Below are positions 59,794 through 64,000 of a DNA stretch of 64,000 nucleotides, piece by piece; position 1 is the first letter of the stretch, and the number at the start of each line of letters is the position of its first letter. Source of the stretch: Chrysopogon serrulatus (lineage: Eukaryota; Streptophyta; Magnoliopsida; Poales; Poaceae); the NCBI GenBank assembly GCA_015844335.1, contig JADLZL010006501.1, forward strand, positions 1 through 64,000. The letters are read 5' to 3'. The notes beneath the pieces were generated by a model. The model was not told where the DNA came from and ran no database searches. It worked only from the letters and a program-made list of their open reading frames with translations. Position numbers and translations under genes: made by a program.

Positions 59794-60476
59794 TATTGCG
59801 GTCTTGCGGACCACGAATCATTTTGATCAAAGCCTTTGCTCTTTTTCTCTTTTTTTCTAGACAATCAAAGCCTTGCTCTATCCTCTAGCTGTAGAGCCTT
59901 TTTTGTTATTTATATACATTTTACGTTTTAAATTCCAAATGTCATCTGAGATCATAGCACAGTGACTGAAAAATCTACAGTAACCATAAAATGTCACATT
60001 CCAACTTCCACAAGGTTGGTCTTGTTTTATACTCTCTGTAGTTTACAGGTTGTCAGGTCCTACTGCTATGGCTTTGGCTCTCAAATCTACCTCGCGAGCT
60101 CGAGAAGCATCCGTCGCGCAGCGTCGCCATCAAGTCACGAGTTTATTTGGGCGACAGCGGCGGCGGTCCCCGTCAGGATAAACCCAATCCATCCACCTCC
60201 TCGCTTTCGCAATCAAACGCTACAGTCACGGCACGTCGGCGTCGCCACCTGCCCTGCCCTCCCGGCCGTGGCCCCCACTCTATCAGTCGCACCGCAAAAC
60301 CGCCGTCGACGTCCCCGTCCCCGCCCCGGCCCGAAACCGCGGGAGTCGCCCGCCCATAGAAGAAGCTAGAGAGCGTCGTCCTGGTGCTTCGGTTCGCCAC
60401 CGGACTACCAACCCACACCCTGCCTCTTGCACCGAGCCAGAGCCAGAGCCGAGAGCCGAGGAGGGAGGGGACCGCC

Positions 60477-62933
60477 ATGGCGACGACGCGGCCGGCCCGC
60501 AGCGACCCGCATCTGTCACCCGAGGAGGCGGCGCGGGTGGAGACCGAGGTCCGGGGCTACTTCGACAGCGTCGCGCCGAGGCGCGCGGCCAAGCCGCCGC
60601 GCAGCGACCCGTCGGAGGACGCGCCCGCGGAGCCCGTCGCCGTCGATGCCGGGGACCACGACTTGCCGGAGCTCCGCAAGCTGCGCGACCTCGAGGCGAA
60701 GCCCCAGGTCAGCGTCTGCCTTCTTTAGTCCCTAGCACAGTAGTACTCGAGTTTGACTGCTGAAATCGATCGGTCGGTCTGAGCGTGATGCCTTGTCGTG
60801 TGTAGAAGCTGATGTTGGACGGAGGGGGACGGGATGTGGACGGCGGGGAGGAGTACGTGGAGACGCGGTACTACGATGGGCTCATAGGCATCGACAAGCA
60901 GCATCACACGGTAAAGTTTTGAATGTACCTGTGCGTGTGTGTGCACACTCTTCAGGGCAAAAATTGTCCTCCAAATCTGGAAATAGTTGATGTGCCTTGC
61001 TTTTGTGATAGGATTTGTGGCTAATCCTTTGTGTCGCTTTTGTTTCTCCCACTGTTGTTCATAAATTGATGTTTGTAATTACGAATTTTCGGCATATGCA
61101 TCGGATTACGCAAAATGCCAGAACTCTTTTCCGTTATCTTAAGAAAAAGATATGCCATGCCCATGCTGCTGTTATCAGGAAGCGGCCAGTAAGTTGGCCA
61201 AGTTTGTAGGTGCTGTTTAAGGATATGTGCAAGTTATATTGTCCTTTCTTTGATCTTATCATGTTAATTACATGTGCTGTCTAGTGTGAGCTAGCTTTTG
61301 AACTCTTGATCGTACTGGCCAAGTTTGTAGGCGCTGTTTAAGGATATGTTCAAGTTATAGTTGTGCTTTCTTTGATCTTGTCATGTTAATTACATGTGCT
61401 GTCTAGTGTGAGCTAGCTTTTGAACTCTTGATCGCAATCCTCCAATCAAAACTTCTTCCAAGAAATAAATGTTTGTTCACACAAGAGGCTTGATCAATTT
61501 TGGTTATTCAATTCTCACGAAAAAAGTTTTATTATTTTTGAATTTGCTTGCAGAAACGAACGCGGTAGCCAAGAACCAGAGTCAGCTACCATTTTATTAG
61601 TTTTCCAGTCCTCATTTAGCATGCTGGCTACTAGAGTCAGTAGCAGTTTCCTTGGAAGGTGCTATGGATTAGGTAGCTAAATGAATCTGGAAATCAGGTT
61701 TATCTTTAACATATTAAGTACTCCCTTCATTTTGAATTATAGTTCACTTTGGCTTTGTTCAATGTCCCATGTCAAACTTCTCTGACTTTGACCAAATTTT
61801 AAGAAAAATATGTTTAGCATCTATAAATTCAAATAAATGCACTATTGAAAAAAATTTCAAGGAGAATTTGATGTTATAGATTTTTTGTATGAACTTGATC
61901 AAAGTTATAGAAGTTTGACTTAGGACAAAAGCCAAAGTGAACTAGAATTTGGAATGCGTGGAGTGCGTGTTAAATCGTATAATTTGATGGGTTCTGAATA
62001 CTGTTGTTTATAACATGAGAATGGCTAGTACTATTTCGTTGACATAAGAGTTTCAGAATCGTAGTGCAAACAACAGTTTCATAATGTTAAATGCAGAGTG
62101 TGAAACCAATAAGTTGTACAGTAAGCCAAGGGTCAAACCTGGAGTTTCTGCATTGGTTATGGGTAGGCATACTAATGAGAAGGATGATTAAAATTTTGGA
62201 ACCTTCGAACTGAAGGGTACTAATTATGAATGTGTTTGTTCAATTGTTCCTCAACACCTATTTTTCAATAGTGATAAGGACAACAGTTGCAATCTGGTTA
62301 GGACACATATCAGCATTTGGTCATCAATTTTCTTTCTGGCTTAAGTTCTACTAGTATGGTTTTAGGGGAATTGAGATAACAGAATGATACAGCTGCTTGC
62401 ATGTTGAGGAATTAAATTACAGCTGCTTGCATAGAGGAACTTTGATAACGAAATGAGCATTAGATGGAGGTTTCAATATATTGGTCTTTTTTGGTGCTTG
62501 GTGCCAGACAAAGAGCAATATGCATGATTTTTTTTCTGTCTTGGCAGATCTAGACAGTCCTAGTGGTGGACAATTGAGTTTAAATTCTAGGTAGTATAAT
62601 TTAGTCACAGTTTGCCCTCTGTAGCATGGTTCTGTGGATATGTTGAACTCAATTTCATTTGTTTGCAGACTGGTACAGGCTTTATCAAAGTGGAGAGAAC
62701 CAATGGCAGCACCTTCAGCGTGACGACTAACGGCAACTCATCTGCCAGCTTTGTCCGCTGTATGAGCAATCCTGCGACAAATGATTGGATACCATCTTCT
62801 GAGACGGTATGGCTACCAAACAAAACATCAGCGAGCAGGTCAGCATCAAGCTACATCTTGTGATTTCCTAACTGACCTTTTAATTTTGCAGGTCATCCCT
62901 GCTTCGAACAAGCCCAGCAGGAGCGACTCCTGA
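60477..62933 (+). CDS. MEE59-like small acidic plant protein, 4 exons
   Basis: Exons 60477-60707, 60806-60910, 62669-62806 and 62892-62933 join in phase 0 at every junction (CCCAG|GTCAGC, CACACG|GTAAAG, GAGACG|GTATGG) and give 171 aa. The N-terminus PHLSPEEAARVETEVRGYFD (11-30), then SVAPRRAAKPPRSDPSE, a middle ETRYYDGLIGIDKQHHTTGT followed by GFIKV, and CMSNPATNDWIPSS near the C-terminus match a single-copy plant family that I recall as maternal effect embryo arrest 59 (MEE59, Arabidopsis At4g37300). The biochemical role is unknown. There is no signal peptide, membrane segment or enzyme motif. The ATG in GCCATGGCG is preferred over an in-frame upstream ATG at 60384. Intron 2 (1.76 kb) holds a tandem duplication and a MITE. 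Confidence 0.8.
61195..61434. repeat. Tandem duplication of a 120-bp unit within an intron
   Basis: Units 61195-61315 and 61316-61434 both begin TGGCCAAGTTTGTAGG.GCTG and end GCTAGCTTTTGAACTCTTGA. They differ at a few positions. The duplication is in intron 2 of the MEE59-like gene and is probably neutral. Confidence 0.9.
61721..61963. mobile_element. Stowaway-like MITE in intron 2
   Basis: Ends CTCCCTTCATTTTGAATTAT followed by AGTTCACTTTGGC, and, inverted, GCCAAAGTGAACTAGAATTT followed by GGAATGCGTGGAG. The left flank is TA and the right flank TG, so the duplication has decayed. The core is AT-rich with TTTGACCAAATTTTAAG. Confidence 0.78.
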
Positions 62934-63465
62934 CCAGACTTTCCTTGCCTTCAAGTGCTATGAATTGCTTACCTATCGTTTCAAAGAAAATAAAATGCAC
63001 TGCTTATGTGTGATAGTATTGGAGGACGAGCAGAAGTACTTGACACTCGAGAGGTACTGGAAGGAAATCATATTGCTGGGCACACAGGTTTGATACAAGA
63101 TGTATGTGACTGGAGTACATCAGCGAAGAATGTGTACGGGTGCCTTGCTGCATCTGCACACTACTGTTTGAGTGTTGATAATACCCTGAATGAATGTGAC
63201 TATGTGAGTAGTTTGGTAATTGTATACTTTGATTGATGACCAGGTGTGCGGTGTGCCCCGGTCCTGATGTGAATCTCTGTGCAAGATGATGCGTCTGTGT
63301 AACAGTTGGCTCCTGGGAAGCGGGCAGTGGGCCGTTAGTGCGGGCCGTTGGTCAATTGAGAACCTTCGACCATCAGGCCCTGACTATGAGACAGAGAGCA
63401 TGAAATGGCCCGTTAAACAGCCATCGGCTCCAAAGTCACACATCCCGCCTCCTAACAACCTTCTT
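62934..63465 (+). other. 3' UTR and flank of the MEE59-like gene
   Basis: Probable 3' UTR, with a possible polyadenylation signal in AAAATAAAATGC near 62987. Short frames here show no motif. Confidence 0.4.
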
Positions 63466-63466
63466 T

Positions 63467-63551
63467 AACAGGACAAATCTTCCGGGAAAAAGTTGGCCCG
63501 TTAAACAGCCATCGGCTCCTAAGTACAGGACAAATCTTCCGGGAAAAAGTT
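63467..63551. repeat. Local 57-bp duplication
   Basis: The phrase ACAGGACAAATCTTCCGGGA followed by AAAAGTT occurs at 63467-63493 and 63524-63551. The intervening GGCCCGTTAAACAGCCATCG also occurs just upstream near 63408, so about one and a half tandem units are present. Confidence 0.8.
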
Positions 63552-63960
63552 CTATTTTTTCTCTCTTATAATTTTTACGAAAATCAGTTTTTCCTCTCTG
63601 AACTCTGAAATTGGCAAATCATCTCACTCAATTTTTTATACCATGCGAGAACGCATTGAAGGCGGTTTTGTTTATTTATTTATTTATTTTAGCTAAATTT
63701 TTAAAAAATTATAGTAAATTAAAAACATCATAAACTGGAAATTTCAATTTTTTTAGACTCCACATGAGTAAAATCAACACAATGAACATATAGTTTTTGC
63801 TATAGTGTTTTTTCTGTATAATTAAAATAATTCATAACTCCAGTTTACATGGTCTAATTATGATGAAATTTTTATAGTGACTTAATTATTGTATGTTTAA
63901 ACTGTAATAAAAATTTCATACTTAATGGATCAGGAGCATGTATAATTTAGTTATAGAATC
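63540..63960. repeat. Dispersed AT-rich repeat, inverted copy 3
   Basis: Read on the minus strand this segment shows the family's phrases (TACTCATGTGGAGTCTAAAA, TTTATGATGTTTTTAATTTA, AAATAAATAAATAAACAAAA then CCGCC), matching 59170-59680 and 18150-18510. It may extend past 63960. Confidence 0.55.
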
Positions 63961-64000
63961 CATATGTGCTAGAACATCGTGTAAATTAAATTTTCGTCAA

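Noticed and set aside
1..64000. tRNA, rRNA and known microRNA precursors
   Set aside because: No cloverleaf with A and B boxes, no rRNA core sequence and no familiar conserved plant microRNA sequence was noticed on reading. A tRNAscan or Infernal run would be decisive.

Overview
The window is nuclear DNA from a flowering plant, almost certainly a grass (Poaceae). It has intron-bearing genes with GT-AG junctions, one gene with a GC-rich 5' end that becomes more AT-rich downstream, many Stowaway-, Tourist- and hAT-like MITEs, Mutator-like TIR elements, Helitron ends of the grass type, LINE relics, and Ty3/gypsy elements with very long LTRs. No prokaryotic, organellar, tRNA, rRNA or CRISPR feature was recognised. 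All gene models were assembled by eye from reading frames and splice signals, with no transcript support.

Five protein-coding genes can be supported. (1) 14157-16331 (+) is a single-exon 724-aa DUF2828/vWA-like protein. (2) 19788-20674 (+) is a 3-exon, 228-aa trypsin-fold protein with an apparently intact His57-Asp88-Ser171 triad. (3) 30001-35312 (-) is a 14-exon, 679-aa protein with two tandem trypsin-fold domains, both lacking the catalytic residues, joined by a lysine-rich linker. (4) 45771-46736 (+) is a 4-exon, 197-aa third member of the same fold, also without a triad. (5) 60477-62933 (+) is a 4-exon, 171-aa small acidic plant protein resembling the MEE59 family. Genes 2-4 form a local cluster of one probable protease and two pseudoproteases, the most biologically interesting feature here.

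Layout: 1-3370 is gene-poor with a GC-rich block. 3375-8093 holds MITEs, a 5'-truncated LINE with a 19-bp target-site duplication (TSD), and an 860-bp PIF/Harbinger-type element. 8122-13078 is a short Mutator-like element split by a 4.37-kb solo LTR. 13.7-21 kb carries the DUF2828 gene and the active-type protease gene. 21-27.8 kb is a transposon patchwork (minisatellite, two Helitron candidates, MULE relic, LINE relic). 30-35.3 kb is the double pseudoprotease gene. 36-42 kb holds MITEs and an SKP1-like pseudogene. 42129-45511 is a non-autonomous LTR element ending 260 bp upstream of the third protease-fold gene. 47899-58295 is a 10.4-kb gypsy element (minus orientation) whose 4.19-kb LTRs flank only about 2.0 kb carrying broken gag-protease remnants. 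The last 5.7 kb holds the MEE59-like gene.

Exact TSDs fix the borders of the solo LTR, both complete LTR elements, the Mutator-like element, the LINE and the PIF-type element, so these insertions are well supported. Functional statements about the genes are inference from recognised folds and residues.
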